DNA from: a virus | Virus record (IMG/VR): IMGVR_UViG_3300023184_000236 | Coordinates: 1-42,831 of that record | Direction: 5' to 3' (one strand) | DNA: 42,831 nt | Shown here: one piece after another, positions 27,183 through 36,317 of the stretch | Layout of the letters: each line of letters begins with the position of its first letter | Position numbering within the stretch: position 1 is the first letter of the stretch | The notes under the pieces: generated by a model | Databases searched by the model: none | Seen by the model: only the letters and a program-made list of their open reading frames with translations | What the model was told of the DNA's origin: nothing | Translations under genes and position numbers: made by a program

Positions 27183-27919
27183 CTTGGTGCAAACTCCTGT
27201 TGTAGTTTGATATTGTCCATGAATTCTTTTTTCACACTGTCATCTTCTTTGAACGCACCCCGCAACACAGTGGTCTGAGTCAATGAACTGTGTGCCATGA
27301 TACCGCGATTCTCGCAACAACCATGTATGGCCTGTATATACACACCAACATCTTGTGATGCAGTTGCCGCCATGATCTCGTTGGCTATGTCAATACACAG
27401 TTCTTCTTGTAAGGTACCTCTGCGACTACACCATTGCGCGATACGGGTGTATTTGGACAGTCCAATGAGCTTGGAGGCTGCGATGATTCCAATATAGGCC
27501 ACACCGGATACAGGCTGATGATGATGACTGCACATACTACGAAGTTCACTACGAACAACGAGCATACCTTCATATCTGTCTGCTGAGTCGTTGGGAAAAG
27601 CGGTTGCGTCCGGCGCTGGTTCATATCTACCTGCCATTATTTCGTTGTAGTACATTTTGGCCAAGCGCCGTGCTGTGCCTTTTGAGTTAGGATCGTTTTC
27701 CCTGTCGATCAACAGCGCATCTAGTACTCGTTCAAATGCTTCTGTGGCTTCATCGATCAAGGCAGATTTGGTTGCAGGTGTGATGTATTCGCTGACATTA
27801 TCTCCAGCCCAGAAGCGTCTGTTGTCTCTACGCATTTTATTGCGAATGACCTGCGATAAGTTTTTACTTGTGTCAACGACTTCTTCATCGTTGCTTTCAT
27901 ATGCTTTGTTGTATACCAT
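27179..27919 (-). CDS. folE: GTP cyclohydrolase I (FolE)
   Basis: 246 aa. CSHHHQPVSG, GLSKYTRI and CCENRGIMAHSSLTQTTVLRG are the zinc-binding and catalytic motifs. Converts GTP to dihydroneopterin triphosphate, first step of the 7-deazaguanine route. AGGAG start and a dedicated promoter. N-terminal 45 residues are extra relative to the core domain. Confidence 0.9.
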   Translation of the reverse strand: MVYNKAYESNDEEVVDTSKNLSQVIRNKMRRDNRRFWAGDNVSEYITPATKSALIDEATEAFERVLDALLIDRENDPNSKGTARRLAKMYYNEIMAGRYEPAPDATAFPNDSADRYEGMLVVRSELRSMCSHHHQPVSGVAYIGIIAASKLIGLSKYTRIAQWCSRRGTLQEELCIDIANEIMAATASQDVGVYIQAIHGCCENRGIMAHSSLTQTTVLRGAFKEDDSVKKEFMDNIKLQQEFAPR

Positions 27920-27936
27920 GTTTACTCCTGTGCGTA

Positions 27937-27965
27937 ATTGTACACTATTTAGATTGCAGCGTCAA
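27937..27965 (-). promoter_or_regulatory. Promoter TTGACG-N17-TACAAT for folE
   Basis: -35 at 27960-27965, -10 at 27937-27942; overlaps the end of the glycosyltransferase-like gene. Confidence 0.75.
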
Positions 27966-28975
27966 GTGGTTGAATAATCAAACTCCAAGACAGCATTGAA
28001 AACTTCACGTCTGTTTGTTCGAAAGTATGTTAACAATTGCTCAAAATTGTCTTGCAATCTGGGTTTTAGTTGTTGCCGCAGTGATTGGCAATCTGCCAAA
28101 CTGAAGCGTTGGTTTATTTGTTGTATTAGATCGAACACCGTTTGGTGTCTTTGAGTTTCATTTAGTACGCTGTCGTAACTGTGATCCACAATATCATCAA
28201 ATGTATCAAATCCCAAGGCCTTGACCTGATTAACTAGACCAGGCACACCAACCCATATGGGTATTTGTCGTTGCATTATGGCCTTCCAAGTCTTTTCAGT
28301 GAGGAACACACTGCGCCAATTTGTTTCGGTTTGACTGCTGGTCTCTGCTGCTATGTTGAACAAACAGGAATTGAACAAAGAATTGGCTATGTCAAACTCC
28401 TGCACTCTATCTGTCAGCACACCATCTACCAACAGTGGCAAATCACAGCCTACTATGCTAGAATACTGTTCCAGTCCGCCCTGTGCGCCACTGCCAAAAC
28501 TTAATCGTACATTGTCTAACCCTATGTTGTACAACAAAAATCGTGCAAGTCGTGCTCGATTTAAAGTGGGTCTGCGTAACAAACACAAAAATTTACGATC
28601 AAGAGCAATATCAAAATTGTAATTGAATTGATCCAACTTATATTCATTTCGATTTATCAACCAAGCGGTAAAACACTGTGCCGGATATGGTAATCGGACA
28701 ACATCCGTGTGTGCATTGAACAGCACCATGAATCGGTCCGGATGTGTGCGTAGTAATATGTCAGTGAGTGGTGCAATCTCTTCAGGACCAAAGCCCTCGT
28801 CTAAGAATGACAATATTATTTTGCTGTCAGCAAACTCTTTGGTGCTGATGCCACTGCGTTCACAATCACGTTCTATCTGTTGTTCACAATAGCCTGGTGT
28901 GTACATTTGATCTGTGATGTAATGAGCTGCACCATATCGCAACATGCCCGGCCTATTACGAACTATGCAACTCAT
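27962..28975 (-). CDS. Glycosyltransferase-like protein, paralogue of 14529-15467
   Basis: 337 aa; FLTEKTWKAIMQRQIPIWVGVPG block as in GT-B fucosyl/exostosin-like enzymes. N-terminus differs from the plus-strand paralogue. ATGA coupling with the aminotransferase-like gene. Part of a sugar-modification run up to 31704. Confidence 0.7.
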   Translation of the reverse strand: MSCIVRNRPGMLRYGAAHYITDQMYTPGYCEQQIERDCERSGISTKEFADSKIILSFLDEGFGPEEIAPLTDILLRTHPDRFMVLFNAHTDVVRLPYPAQCFTAWLINRNEYKLDQFNYNFDIALDRKFLCLLRRPTLNRARLARFLLYNIGLDNVRLSFGSGAQGGLEQYSSIVGCDLPLLVDGVLTDRVQEFDIANSLFNSCLFNIAAETSSQTETNWRSVFLTEKTWKAIMQRQIPIWVGVPGLVNQVKALGFDTFDDIVDHSYDSVLNETQRHQTVFDLIQQINQRFSLADCQSLRQQLKPRLQDNFEQLLTYFRTNRREVFNAVLEFDYSTT

Positions 28976-29562
28976 TCAACTATGCGTATTTGTCTGCAGT
29001 CAGGATATTCAACCTCACGTGGCGGTTCGCTGACGTAACGTTTTAACAGTTTGAGCCCGCGTTGCGCTTCTTCGATGGTGGGCTTGTAGTGATAGCCTAC
29101 TCGAAATTGTTGTTGTGAGACCCAAGGTTTAACAGAGAGATCACGACCATCATATCGCATGCGTAGGATTGCTTGATATGCTTCCTCATCGTCTAACAGT
29201 ATGGCACCGCCGCGTCCTATGGGCAAGGGTTTATCATGTCCAAAACTCAAACATTGGATCTGTCCATGACGATACATGTTTTGTTCTAAGCGCCTGGCGC
29301 TGTCCCAGATTCTTGTTTTTCTGAATCGATATTCACCGACCCATTGTGGGGGATTACCAACTTCATAATGATACTTGATGCCCAGCTTGTGCATGAGCAT
29401 GGGTATGCTCAAATAAGTGTATGGGGTGAATGCGCAATATTCTACACGATCGTGTCGCATGCACATTTCAATGGCATGGGTACAACAATCAGTCATGATT
29501 GCATATGGTGCGCCGGTGAACTTGGCTAATCTAGTTTCAAACTCAAGAATCTTTTCGAACAT
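28972..29562 (-). CDS. Short DegT/DnrJ-type aminotransferase-like protein
   Basis: 196 aa, about half the usual length. TDCCTHAIEM, IWDSARRLEQ and SFGHDKPLPIGRGGAI, with the PLP lysine position kept. Either a minimal active form or a truncated one. Could aminate a nucleotide-linked keto sugar. Confidence 0.68.
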   Translation of the reverse strand: MFEKILEFETRLAKFTGAPYAIMTDCCTHAIEMCMRHDRVEYCAFTPYTYLSIPMLMHKLGIKYHYEVGNPPQWVGEYRFRKTRIWDSARRLEQNMYRHGQIQCLSFGHDKPLPIGRGGAILLDDEEAYQAILRMRYDGRDLSVKPWVSQQQFRVGYHYKPTIEEAQRGLKLLKRYVSEPPREVEYPDCRQIRIVE

Positions 29563-30505
29563 ACCAATTCCAGGCGTGCTGTATCATGTCATCCAGTTCA
29601 AACTGTCGCCAACCATCGCCAACCATGCCAAATTTAGCAGCACTGGCCGTGAGCACAGCCGGATCTCCCGGTCTGGCATCACCTATGACCACTTTTAATT
29701 TCCGACCAGTCACCCGTTCAGCCGCGGCAATGATTTCTCTGTTGCTAACACCGTTGTTGTTGCCTAAATTATACACGCCTGGTGGAATCTCAGCATCCAA
29801 TGCCATGACATGTGCTCGAGCAATGTCTTCCACATGCACGTAGTCACGCACACATGTGCCATCTGGTGTGGCAAAGTCTACGCCATTCAGCGTAAATTCT
29901 GCATCATCTCTCAAGGCTTCCAACACTCGGGCAATGATATGTGTGGCGCCTGATTCTTGTCCGTGTTGTGTTCGACTGTCGGCACCGCAGGCATTGAAGT
30001 AACGAAATACCACGTAGTCCAATTTGTAGGCTGTGTGATATGCTGCCATGATTTTTTCCACCATGAGCTTGCTGTCACCATATGGTGATATGGGCTCACA
30101 AGGATCCACTTCATGACAAGGGGTCATGACAGGCTCGCCGTACACTGCGGCACTGCTACTGAAAATAACTCTGGTTTTAGGCATGCTTCTGCGCACTTGG
30201 TCTAACAATGTCAGCGTGTTCACCACATTGTTTTCAAAGTAACGACCCGGGTGTTTGACACTGGGACCAACCAGGCTATTGCCAGCACAGTGAATAATTG
30301 CCCTAGGCTCGTGTATCAGCAGTTTGACTAAAGAATCTTTGTGAGCAAAATCTTTTTCAATGTAATCGTAGAATACTGATTTCAGTCTTTTAGGGCATTT
30401 GTTTTTGTCAATACCTACAACACGATGTCCTAAGTCAGCCAACATCAGCGCAGTTTGTCCACCGATATATCCACCGGCGCCAGTAACAACAACAGTTTTT
30501 GTCAT
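29543..30505 (-). CDS. galE: NAD-dependent sugar epimerase (GalE-like)
   Basis: 320 aa short-chain dehydrogenase: GAGGYIGG at the N-terminus, SSSAAVYGEP, YGDSKLMVEK (YxxxK) and NLGNNNGVSN. Fits UDP-glucose 4-epimerase. Overlaps both neighbours by a few bases. Confidence 0.85.
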   Translation of the reverse strand: MTKTVVVTGAGGYIGGQTALMLADLGHRVVGIDKNKCPKRLKSVFYDYIEKDFAHKDSLVKLLIHEPRAIIHCAGNSLVGPSVKHPGRYFENNVVNTLTLLDQVRRSMPKTRVIFSSSAAVYGEPVMTPCHEVDPCEPISPYGDSKLMVEKIMAAYHTAYKLDYVVFRYFNACGADSRTQHGQESGATHIIARVLEALRDDAEFTLNGVDFATPDGTCVRDYVHVEDIARAHVMALDAEIPPGVYNLGNNNGVSNREIIAAAERVTGRKLKVVIGDARPGDPAVLTASAAKFGMVGDGWRQFELDDMIQHAWNWYVRKDS

Positions 30506-31704
30506 GATTCAACCTTTACCACTTGATATTTTTCGTGTGCTACGTGATCACGATATCTATTACCTGCACGATTCCACTGTTCACCTGCTCCTGTGATAAT
30601 GTCCACAACACGATCAACTGTGCCGTTGTTCCAGTCCGAGATCAAGCCCATGTTGTGATGTGGTGCTCGCAACAGGTTCTGCATTTTGTGATAGGCATCA
30701 TCTATTGACCAAGGTACATAGAGCCTGTTAGGGTCATTGGCAAAAGTTTCAGGAAAACTGCGATAAGCAGGAAACAGAACATTACAGCCTAGTGTATCTG
30801 CTTCGCTTAAAGTGTTAGACACCCAATCTTGTAGCGCACAATTAAACAACACACGAGTGTTGTTGAGATGAGAGTAGTATTCGTTCTTGCTGATGTTATC
30901 ATAGATTTTGAGTCTACCAGCAGATTCCATTTCACGTGCTCTGCGCACATACTCTGGATTGTTGCTACGCAATGCACCACCAGAATAGATGCAAAACTCC
31001 ACACCCACTGGACCTTGTTCGTGGAACATGTCGATCAAGTCCATGAAGAAGCCTGGTTGCTTCTCTTGGTCAAAACGTGCTGCAAATCCCACACGCCGTG
31101 GACGATCCTCAAATGGCTTTATGTTGCTGACACCACCAATGCGTTCCAGCACTTCTTCCTTGCCAAATGCCAAGCCAGAGATGTTGTAGATTGGAGCAGT
31201 CCAACCTGCAATACGCATGTGAGCAACCATTTCTTCATTGGTGGCCAATACACCTGTGACAAAGTGGTTGACCATCTTTTCATAAGTGCTCATCCAGCCT
31301 GCCATACCCCACACATGAACAAAATCATCAGGGTCAATGGCCTGTGCCAAACAGCGCACCCAAACTTGAGGGCGTTGCTCTGCAGGAATCTGGTCCATGA
31401 TATATGGCAGACTTTCAATGCCTGGTTGGAACATGTCTTCAAAGTAGATGACATCTTCCGCAGTTACTTCGCCATTCTTCATGAGTTGAACCAAGTTCAT
31501 CATTTGGCTCATTGAAAAGTAACTGCGACCATGTGCATCCAGTACTTGTCCAACACTGATGCTCTGTGTGTTGTCAATAGTAGTACCAGGCACATATACT
31601 ACATCCAGGCCTCGACGGTCAAACACACGTCGATTCCACTCTGTTAGTTGTAGTGTGTAACGGGCCTCGTAACTTTCTAATCCCATGTAATATAGTTTTC
31701 TCAT
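30502..31704 (-). CDS. Glycosyltransferase (GT-B, group 4-like)
   Basis: 400 aa. RRVGFAARFDQEKQPGF, then KIYDNISKNEYYSHLNNTRVLFNCALQDWVSNTLSEA, the acceptor- and donor-binding half of GT-4-like enzymes. Likely uses the sugar made by the flanking epimerase and aminotransferase. Confidence 0.75.
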   Translation of the reverse strand: MRKLYYMGLESYEARYTLQLTEWNRRVFDRRGLDVVYVPGTTIDNTQSISVGQVLDAHGRSYFSMSQMMNLVQLMKNGEVTAEDVIYFEDMFQPGIESLPYIMDQIPAEQRPQVWVRCLAQAIDPDDFVHVWGMAGWMSTYEKMVNHFVTGVLATNEEMVAHMRIAGWTAPIYNISGLAFGKEEVLERIGGVSNIKPFEDRPRRVGFAARFDQEKQPGFFMDLIDMFHEQGPVGVEFCIYSGGALRSNNPEYVRRAREMESAGRLKIYDNISKNEYYSHLNNTRVLFNCALQDWVSNTLSEADTLGCNVLFPAYRSFPETFANDPNRLYVPWSIDDAYHKMQNLLRAPHHNMGLISDWNNGTVDRVVDIITGAGEQWNRAGNRYRDHVAHEKYQVVKVES

Positions 31705-31925
31705 GTGCGGTATCCTGCAAAGCGTCGAGTATCCTCATCCCACATGTTCTTGGCATACTTGCCAGCATGCCACTTGCTGAACTGCTGCCAGGCATAAGTT
31801 TTGAAGTTGTATAGATCCGCTTCGTTGTAGCGGTATCCATAGTCCTGACAGAACTCTTGGAATACTTCCAAGTCGTCAAAGATTTCTGTGACTTTGGGGT
31901 TGGGTTTGAATGTGGGTCTTGCCAT
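31701..31925 (-). CDS. Unknown 74-aa protein
   Basis: Aromatic-rich small protein (FQEFCQDYGYRYNEADLYNFKTYAWQQFSK). TTAGGAGAACAAC-ATG start; seen in T4-like phages of unknown role. Confidence 0.68.
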   Translation of the reverse strand: MARPTFKPNPKVTEIFDDLEVFQEFCQDYGYRYNEADLYNFKTYAWQQFSKWHAGKYAKNMWDEDTRRFAGYRT

Positions 31926-31961
31926 GTTGTTCTCCTAAGATTTTGTAATAAAAGTTGTAAA

Positions 31962-32615
31962 TCAAATATCAAAAGTGCGGTAATTTTTATTTTTTACCAA
32001 ACTCAATAATTCATCATTAGCCACTCCTGATACTTGAAGAAGTGGTCTGCTGTGCCAGCTGCAATTGGCTGTAAAATGCCAAGTATTTGGAAAGTCACAA
32101 TATATTATATCACCTTGTTTCCAGTTTGTCAAGATCTCGTTGTTGAAACCTATCAATTGACCATATTCCCATGGGGCCAATGCAACTAGTACTCTAATAC
32201 ATTTTTCAATTTCGCCAAACCATGATTGAAAGATTTCAATAGGATCATAATGCTTGGACATGATACAACCAGGACGTTGTAATTGTATTTGAGAATAGAA
32301 CTTGCCTTTTTCAAAACCCATAATCTCAGGCATTTTGTTTAAAATTGGAAAATTATCAAAATTTTTAACTTCATAGAGATAATCTTTGAACTCAAGTCTA
32401 TCACAGTACAGCACTTTGGTTGCAGTTTTTACAGCATCATCTAACTCGCCTTCCCACATACCATTTAATCTACCTAAAATTTGATAAGAATTAACTTCGC
32501 GATTGACAATAGTTTCAACATCTTCAAGGTATTGTTCAGTTCCAAAATACTCCATACCAGATATTTCGATTGGAATGAGCGTATCAACAGGATGGTAGTG
32601 GTTATGAGATCTCAT
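31962..32615 (-). CDS. 2OG-Fe(II) oxygenase-like protein
   Basis: 217 aa. KHYDPIE gives HxD near residue 122, TWHFTANCSWHSRP the distal His and Arg. Third member of this type in the window. AT-rich. Starts at a TAATG junction with the PTPS-like gene. Confidence 0.6.
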   Translation of the reverse strand: MRSHNHYHPVDTLIPIEISGMEYFGTEQYLEDVETIVNREVNSYQILGRLNGMWEGELDDAVKTATKVLYCDRLEFKDYLYEVKNFDNFPILNKMPEIMGFEKGKFYSQIQLQRPGCIMSKHYDPIEIFQSWFGEIEKCIRVLVALAPWEYGQLIGFNNEILTNWKQGDIIYCDFPNTWHFTANCSWHSRPLLQVSGVANDELLSLVKNKNYRTFDI

Positions 32616-33049
32616 TAGATGACAATGTTGTTGAGAGGTTGAGTAAGTTCGTATCGGATCAGTGCGCCATTTTCTCCGTCTTCAGAGACTTCAATATGCA
32701 CCCGACGTCCTGGATAGCGTGAAGCTATCTGAGTATATAGATCGTCTGCCATCATCTCGCAACTTTTGTGGTCAAGACTTAGAACGGCACCTTGACCACT
32801 ATACAGCGACTCACACCATCGTTTGAATTGGATGAACTCCAGGTCCCGGTCATTGTGGAACACATCGATCCACACCCGGAAATGAAACATGTGACGATGA
32901 GGATAACCAAGAAATTGTACATCAGCAAGTGCAGGATCTGTCAAGGCAGCTGGGTATTTATGTATGCCTTCTTTTTGCCAGGTAATCCAAATTTGTCGCT
33001 GTGCTTTTTCCATCACCCGATCCACTGTGGCTCTTTGTTCTTGATTCAT
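32615..33049 (-). CDS. Second PTPS/QueD-family protein, lacking the catalytic Cys
   Basis: 144 aa. GYPHRHMFHF retains an HxH zinc pair and IHKYPA another His; LDHKSCEMMAD supplies Asp-His and Glu; VEVSEDGENG matches the C-terminal strand. The usual Cys four residues before HGH is absent. Complements the defects of the 24141-24638 protein. Coupled to the DpdA-proximal genes. Confidence 0.65.
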   Translation of the reverse strand: MNQEQRATVDRVMEKAQRQIWITWQKEGIHKYPAALTDPALADVQFLGYPHRHMFHFRVWIDVFHNDRDLEFIQFKRWCESLYSGQGAVLSLDHKSCEMMADDLYTQIASRYPGRRVHIEVSEDGENGALIRYELTQPLNNIVI

Positions 33050-33357
33050 AATGATTTCAATCCTTCAAATGTCACAATCTTGCCCAAGGCGTTGCCAAGG
33101 TCTTCATCTGGTGTGACGATGTGCAACTCGCAGTAGTGTTGGTCCTTGCGTTCATCATATCTGTTGACTTCTACCAACACACCACCATTGGCACGATACA
33201 CAGTAAAGTTCATTCTGTGCCGGCTACTGCCAATACTGGGTCGATCGTCGTTGCTATTAGAGAGACCAGTTGATAATTTATCTATTGATAATATTGTTTC
33301 ATTGCGTTGTCTAATGCGCTTGGCACGTCGTAATATCCAGTTGTCTAACCATTTCAT
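33046..33357 (-). CDS. Unknown 103-aa protein
   Basis: Basic N-terminus (WILRRAKRIRQRN), then a beta-rich part (FTVYRANGGVLVEVNRYD). Overlaps neighbours by 4 nt on each side. Confidence 0.68.
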   Translation of the reverse strand: MKWLDNWILRRAKRIRQRNETILSIDKLSTGLSNSNDDRPSIGSSRHRMNFTVYRANGGVLVEVNRYDERKDQHYCELHIVTPDEDLGNALGKIVTFEGLKSL

Positions 33358-33854
33358 AGTGGTTGATCTTCCTTGTAGTCATCCCAACTAGTAAAAGTCT
33401 CACGGCTCATTAGGCTGTGTAGACTGTGGCACCAGACGCCGGGATTGGTAGCGTCAAAGTCCTTGTCATCTATTTTTAACATTGTATTATAATTCCACAG
33501 TTTTGTATACGGTACACTTACTCGAATCTGTGGAATAAAGTTGCGGAAGTCACACAAGCCGCCATCATTAAATTCTTCCACTGCACTAATGGGAATGTCC
33601 AAGGTACACAAGCGACCACGTTCCAAAAAGTACGTGATCATCTTTTCCCACTCACGCCACTCTTCTGGAGACTGAGGATTGAAACTGTGATTGGCACCAA
33701 AGAAGATGTGTTGGTCTACATCTTCTAACTTGGCGGCAATAGCGTCCACTGGCTGCACACCCACAACGAACAAGGTTCGTCGACCAAATGCTGGTGTGCG
33801 TTCTACTTCTGTTCCGGTAAAGAAGTTGACATCATCGTGTCCTACTCTGTTCAT
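33354..33854 (-). CDS. Unknown 166-aa protein upstream of the DpdA gene
   Basis: Contains FVVGVQPVDAIAAKLEDVDQ and HIFFGANHSFNPQSPEEW. A coupling overlap with DpdA suggests a role in base insertion or recognition, but no domain is recognised. Confidence 0.68.
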   Translation of the reverse strand: MNRVGHDDVNFFTGTEVERTPAFGRRTLFVVGVQPVDAIAAKLEDVDQHIFFGANHSFNPQSPEEWREWEKMITYFLERGRLCTLDIPISAVEEFNDGGLCDFRNFIPQIRVSVPYTKLWNYNTMLKIDDKDFDATNPGVWCHSLHSLMSRETFTSWDDYKEDQPL

Positions 33855-35377
33855 ACTGTGGCTTCCAATTTATCAAGTTTACTAGAATCAAAATCTTCTT
33901 GTTCAGTTTGTTCGTATTCAAACAGTGCATTGAATTGTGTACGTGCATTCATGGCTTTCTTGCCTTTGAAACCACGTGTGCCCACAATCTCCATCCAATA
34001 ATTGCTGTATTTCTCAATAATGGCTTCTGAATCCTCACGTGTGGGTGCGGCAAAAATGGCTTCCACAATATCTTCAAACTTGGCATAGTCTCCGCCTTGT
34101 CGACGCATCATAGCAGGATGTTCTCCGGCATCAAATCGTCTATTGGCTTCTTGCACAGCAGTCAAGTGCATCCAAACATTATGGCCCATTAACAATGCAT
34201 ATGAGAATGAGTCCCACGATGTCTTGCCTTCTTTGCCATTCTTATTTAGATCGCCTGGTGCATAGATGCAGATGTCTTTCATCTTTAACATATCGCTGAT
34301 CGGGCTATCTTCCCAGCGTGGATAAATGCCATCGGCAATTACTCCGTCTCGCCACTTGCGTGTGTCTGTGGCATACTTCTTGTCATCTGCACTAGGAGCC
34401 ATTCTATAACTCCACTTTGAATCATGCTCGTACACATTTTCAAAGTAAACTTGTCCATTGGCTGTGGCGAGGAATGGGCTGGCACAATCAAAGGAGATAG
34501 TAAATTCGGGGTTAGCGTATTTTCTAACTGCTCTTTGAATCACGGTGAGTAGCACAGCCCATTCCAACTTTGAAGTACCCAAGAAGTGCATCCAGTCATG
34601 CACACCAGGTTGCAACAATCCATCATACTTGAGTGCGATCAATCTTTTCAGCACAAGATGAACGTCGCACATGTTCTGTCCACCCATGGCCCAGCCATCA
34701 AAGTGTGTGTCTGGATACTTTGCAGGGTCGCAGTACTCTTTCATGGTTTGATACCATGTTTCTGCTGATGTGTGGTTGTCGCCCTGCAACACGTTTAGAA
34801 ACTTGGCACCACCGTTTTTCTTTCCTCGACGATGAGCCATAAAGTATTCGTTGTTGAACTTGGTGGCATCCACTGCTTCTTCAAGTGTTCGAATACCACA
34901 AGCATCACTGGCTTTCTTGTCGTGAATAACCCATGTGGGAATATCAAGAATCATGCCGTAGTCCGAAATAGTATCCAGCCACTTCAAGATAGAACTGCGT
35001 TTCTTTTCAGCCTTGGCACAACCTGAGTTGGCCTTCCAGTCGCCTTCCCACAGGCCTTTGGCAATCTGGAATCCGCCAGAGTCGCCTAACACAAATGTGC
35101 CAGGCTCTCTATTACGAACCATGTCCTCTGACCAGTCCTGCTTGGTCAAGTCCAAGTTGGCATGTCCACCGGAATACAAACTCCATCGATATGGAAACAA
35201 TGCTTTCTGGCTGTTGAGCCAGTTCATTTGTTCCATGTCAGTGAGACCTGCAGGAAAACGTGCAGGATCCACATACGACTCGTTGCGTTGTTTGCCTATG
35301 AACGTGGCATAGAAACCTGATATGGCTGGTAAGAACACAGCATAATCATTTTGCTTGGCTGTTAGATTATCTTGCAA
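33851..35377 (-). CDS. dpdA: DpdA-like DNA 7-deazaguanine transglycosylase
   Basis: 508 aa, TGT fold. VLGDSGGFQIAKG is the TGT substrate-binding motif, TISFDCASPFLA the nucleophile region, and ALLMGHNVWMHLTAVQEAN the C-terminal helix of tRNA-guanine transglycosylases. Likely swaps guanine in DNA for a 7-deazaguanine. The start is a TTG at 35377, since the next ATG is 47 codons in and a GGGGT-like Shine-Dalgarno precedes the TTG; it overlaps the DUF2061 gene by 11 nt. Confidence 0.8.
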   Translation of the reverse strand: MQDNLTAKQNDYAVFLPAISGFYATFIGKQRNESYVDPARFPAGLTDMEQMNWLNSQKALFPYRWSLYSGGHANLDLTKQDWSEDMVRNREPGTFVLGDSGGFQIAKGLWEGDWKANSGCAKAEKKRSSILKWLDTISDYGMILDIPTWVIHDKKASDACGIRTLEEAVDATKFNNEYFMAHRRGKKNGGAKFLNVLQGDNHTSAETWYQTMKEYCDPAKYPDTHFDGWAMGGQNMCDVHLVLKRLIALKYDGLLQPGVHDWMHFLGTSKLEWAVLLTVIQRAVRKYANPEFTISFDCASPFLATANGQVYFENVYEHDSKWSYRMAPSADDKKYATDTRKWRDGVIADGIYPRWEDSPISDMLKMKDICIYAPGDLNKNGKEGKTSWDSFSYALLMGHNVWMHLTAVQEANRRFDAGEHPAMMRRQGGDYAKFEDIVEAIFAAPTREDSEAIIEKYSNYWMEIVGTRGFKGKKAMNARTQFNALFEYEQTEQEDFDSSKLDKLEATV

Positions 35378-35546
35378 TTCGACCCCACTTGATTTTTAAC
35401 CAAATTCTTTCATGTGCGTAATGAAGCACAGTTAAAATTATGTTGATAATGATGGCGGCATTCCATCCAGACCATATGGCTGTAATAACTGTGGCAATTA
35501 TGCGCCAGATAACTGCTCTAGCCAAGGTTCGTAATTTTGTTTCCAT
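35367..35546 (-). CDS. DUF2061-type small membrane protein, 59 aa
   Basis: METKLRTLARAVIWRIIATV... with HERIWLKIKWGR at the end reproduces the DUF2061 pattern (two hydrophobic segments and HER.W...WGR). Start overlaps the clamp stop (TAATG). Not previously listed as an ORF because of its size. Function unknown. Confidence 0.75.
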   Translation of the reverse strand: METKLRTLARAVIWRIIATVITAIWSGWNAAIIINIILTVLHYAHERIWLKIKWGRIAR

Positions 35547-36268
35547 TATTTGCTTTGTGCAGGCAAAATGTAGTTGTAAACAGCCACACCAGAATCCACT
35601 GTGATCTTGGCAGCACCATCATCGCTGATACGAATGGTCTTGTCTCCAGTCAGCGCCATGATGGCCATAAACTGTTGAGCCGGCCATGACCAAGCACGTT
35701 TCAATTGTCCATTCACACCTGCATGAAACACAAAGTTGCCTGCGTGTGTTGAGTGGTCGCCAAAGAAAAACTTCAAATCACCGTTTTCGGTCTTGGCTTG
35801 GAAGTTGGGCTCTTCAGCATTGGCCTGTGCTTGCATCCGCAGTCTTTGAATAGCAGCCACAGTAGGTTCAAATTCAATATGCCATGTTACACCTTTGAAC
35901 TTGGGTGTTTTGAGTTTGTCGTTTACAATCTCTGCTGCCATAAAGCGATATGTGTTGCGGAAGTCTCCGCCAGCATTTTCAAATTCAATGCCATCAGGCG
36001 CACCCGTGGCCTTCTTTGTTAATTTGAGTTTGGCATTTTCCTTGTATTCCTGCAAATTCAACAAAATTTTCAATTTGTTCAAGTTGGGCATGCCAAATGT
36101 GCCAATAAAATCTGGATGTGGATTTTTGAATTCGCCTTCCAGCACCACACTCAAATCTTCAGCCACGCCCACAATGCCTGTGGCTTTGTCATCGCCAGTG
36201 ATTTTGATCAAGTCAATACAGCCAAGATCGTGTGTGTGTTCTACCAAGTCTTTAAGATAATCTCTCAT
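35546..36268 (-). CDS. 45: Sliding clamp (T4 gp45-like)
   Basis: 240 aa (T4 gp45 is 228). DLSVVLEGEF, EYKENAKLKL and RISDDGAAKITVDSGVAVYNYILP fit the T4-type trimeric clamp. Processivity factor for gp43. TAGGAG start and its own promoter at 36289-36317. Confidence 0.88.
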   Translation of the reverse strand: MRDYLKDLVEHTHDLGCIDLIKITGDDKATGIVGVAEDLSVVLEGEFKNPHPDFIGTFGMPNLNKLKILLNLQEYKENAKLKLTKKATGAPDGIEFENAGGDFRNTYRFMAAEIVNDKLKTPKFKGVTWHIEFEPTVAAIQRLRMQAQANAEEPNFQAKTENGDLKFFFGDHSTHAGNFVFHAGVNGQLKRAWSWPAQQFMAIMALTGDKTIRISDDGAAKITVDSGVAVYNYILPAQSK

Positions 36269-36288
36269 GTATACTCCTATGTTGTATG

Positions 36289-36317
36289 ATTATATAGATT
36301 TTTTTACTAAGTTGCAA
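36289..36317 (-). promoter_or_regulatory. Promoter TTGCAA-N17-TATAAT for the clamp
   Basis: -35 36312-36317 (weaker), -10 36289-36294, in the end of the methyltransferase-like gene. Confidence 0.7.
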
